A stretch of DNA of 6,261 nucleotides from Oscillospiraceae bacterium (GTDB taxonomy: Bacteria; Bacillota; Clostridia; Oscillospirales; Ruminococcaceae). Position numbers and translations under genes: made by a program. The notes under the pieces were generated by a model. The model saw nothing but the letters and a program-made list of their open reading frames with translations. It had not been told where the DNA came from and did no database searches. This document shows positions 5,076-6,261 of the stretch, piece by piece; within the stretch, counting starts at the first letter, position 1, and each line of letters starts with the position of its first letter. The stretch lies in NCBI GenBank assembly GCA_017472375.1, contig JAFUQL010000252.1, positions 1-6,261 of the forward strand. Reading direction: 5' to 3'.

Positions 5076-6261
5076 ATGATCCATCAGGAATACACCGAGG
5101 CGCTGCGAAAGGGCCAGAAGCAGTTCCGCGCCGATGTGGCTGCGGGGCGGTACCCCTATTTACAGGTGCTGGACGAGATCCTGGAAAACGAAACAGTGGA
5201 GCGGCAGGAGGATCTGGGACAGGTGGAGATCCCCATGGAGCGGATCGCGGGCACCCGCACCGCCGGGCGCAAGACCGCCTTTTCGTCGGGCTTTCTGCCC
5301 CTTCTTGGTGAGGACACCGAGTTTGCCGCCAAGTGGCGGGCGCTGTGCGCCGCCCACATGAGCGAGGAGGGCATCCGCGACCCGGTGGAGGCCTGGGAGT
5401 ATCTGGGCCGCTTCTACATCGGGGAAGGCAACAAGCGGGTGAGCGTGCTGCGCTGGTTCGGCGCTGCCAAGGTGCCCGCCCGGGTCACCCGGCTGGTGCC
5501 GCCCCGGCGGGACACCCGGGAGAGCCGTATTTATTATGAATATATGGAGTTCTGCCGGGTCACCGGCCTGAATGAGCTGTACTTCAGCGCCGAGGGGCGG
5601 TTTGCCCGGCTGTGCGCTGCCGCAGGCAAGCAGCCCGACGCAGCCTGGACGGACGAGGAGCGGCGGGATCTGCTGTCCCTGTACTATTATTTTGTAAGGG
5701 CATTTGAGAGTCTGGGGGGCGGCAGCCTGCCCATCACCCCGGCGGACGCCCTGCTGGTCTACCTGACCTACCACCCCTACGCCGAGGCGCTGAAGCACCC
5801 TGAGGCGCGGATCCGGGAGAATCTGATCCGCATCTGGGAGGAGATCCGGGTGCTGGCCGAGCCGAAGGCGGTGGAGATCCGCACCGAGCCGGAGCCGGGC
5901 AGCGAGGCTCTTTCCCGGGCGCGCATCCTGCCCTCGCTGCTGGCGGGGCGGCCCCGCAGCCGGGAGCTGTATGCAGCCTTCTTTTATGAAAAGGACGCCG
6001 CCACCTCTCCCTGGACGGCCAGCCATGAATTTGGCCGCAGCCAGGCCCAGGAGGCGCTGGCTGGCCGGGTAGTCACCCGGGCGGAGTTCGGCGTGACCCC
6101 CGAAAACGCGGTGGCGGTGATGGAGCGGGCGGTGGAGTACGGCTGCGAGGTGCTGTTCACCACCACCCCCAAGCTGCTGCCCGCCAGCCTGAAGGTGGCG
6201 GCGACCTACCCGGAGGTGAAGGTGCTGAACTGCTCCATGGACATGGCGCACCCCTCCATCC
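5076..6261 (+). CDS. ParB-like/BMP (PnrA-type) domain protein, C-terminus missing
   Basis: Open from the ATG at 5076 to the right edge; 395 residues are visible. There is no signal peptide, lipobox or membrane segment, so the protein is predicted to be cytoplasmic. Residues about 45-140 resemble the ParB/sulfiredoxin fold: a VEIPMERIAGT strand at 50-60, a region around 100-115 (RDPVEAWEYLGRFYIGEG), then EGNKRVSVLRWFGA at 117-130, like the ParB GxxRxxA box. Residues 150-290 are mostly helical and not recognised as a known domain. From about 296 (ELYAAFFYEKDAATSPW) to the edge it resembles the BMP/Med/PnrA family of nucleoside-binding periplasmic-type folds, including a helix-and-strand pattern around residues 343-388 and the closing CSMDMAHPSI. 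I recall related clostridial proteins annotated only as BMP-family substrate-binding proteins. Function is not established; an intracellular ligand sensor is one inference. The gene is divergent from the efflux operon. Confidence 0.72.
   Translation, partial: MIHQEYTEALRKGQKQFRADVAAGRYPYLQVLDEILENETVERQEDLGQVEIPMERIAGTRTAGRKTAFSSGFLPLLGEDTEFAAKWRALCAAHMSEEGIRDPVEAWEYLGRFYIGEGNKRVSVLRWFGAAKVPARVTRLVPPRRDTRESRIYYEYMEFCRVTGLNELYFSAEGRFARLCAAAGKQPDAAWTDEERRDLLSLYYYFVRAFESLGGGSLPITPADALLVYLTYHPYAEALKHPEARIRENLIRIWEEIRVLAEPKAVEIRTEPEPGSEALSRARILPSLLAGRPRSRELYAAFFYEKDAATSPWTASHEFGRSQAQEALAGRVVTRAEFGVTPENAVAVMERAVEYGCEVLFTTTPKLLPASLKVAATYPEVKVLNCSMDMAHPSI

Noticed and set aside
5160..6251. A 363-codon minus-strand frame opposite the BMP-type gene
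   Set aside because: No recognisable domain, no ribosome site, and Gly/Gln/His-rich composition typical of a GC-rich shadow; the plus-strand frame has clear family features and a promoter.
1..6261. CRISPR array, tRNA or rRNA gene, insertion sequence, prophage or defence genes
   Set aside because: No spaced direct repeats of CRISPR type, no transposase or integrase, no terminal inverted repeats and no RNA gene signature were seen on either strand.

Overview
The window comes from a GC-rich, Gram-positive-type bacterial chromosome. The likeliest source is a gut member of the Clostridia (Oscillospiraceae/Ruminococcaceae-like, in the style of Faecalibacterium, Gemmiger or Flavonifractor). I infer this from the high GC content, the strong AGGAGG-type ribosome binding sites, the tight overlapping operon, the YfiB/LmrC-type heterodimeric ABC exporter, and a BMP-domain protein with no export signal of a kind I associate with this group. 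No species can be named from the sequence alone.

Layout, left to right. (1) Positions 1-493, minus strand: the N-terminal 164 residues of an HlyD/MacA-type membrane-fusion (adaptor) protein, cut by the left edge. (2) Positions 494-654: a short intergenic stretch with a strong rho-independent terminator for the operon to its right. It also holds an exact DnaA-box 9-mer flanked by similar degenerate copies. (3) Positions 655-4867, minus strand: a three-gene operon read right to left, marR-like regulator > ABC half-transporter 1 > ABC half-transporter 2. The genes overlap by 4 nt and 1 nt, and the operon ends at the terminator. (4) Positions 4868-5075: a divergent intergenic region. It carries a perfect consensus promoter (TTGACA, 17 nt, TATAAT) for the operon, overlaid by interlocking palindromes that look like the regulator's own operator, and an extended -10 promoter for the gene on the right. 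(5) Positions 5076-6261, plus strand: a protein with an N-terminal ParB-like segment and a C-terminal BMP/PnrA-like ligand-binding domain, cut by the right edge.

How it works together. The two ABC proteins form a heterodimeric exporter. One ATP site is canonical and the other is degenerate: Asp replaces the catalytic Glu and Gln replaces the switch His in half 1, and LSQGQ replaces LSGGQ in half 2. The MarR-type protein probably represses the operon and is relieved by a small molecule, most likely a drug or toxic metabolite that the pump exports. The adaptor gene beyond the terminator probably begins a separate MacAB/YknXYZ-like export module. The divergent BMP-type gene may be unrelated or may share regulation.

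Most of the window is a familiar multidrug-efflux locus. The less ordinary parts are the MarR protein's Pro/His/Asp repeat and Cys-rich tail, the layered operator at the promoter, the BMP protein's domain combination, and the DnaA-box-like cluster.
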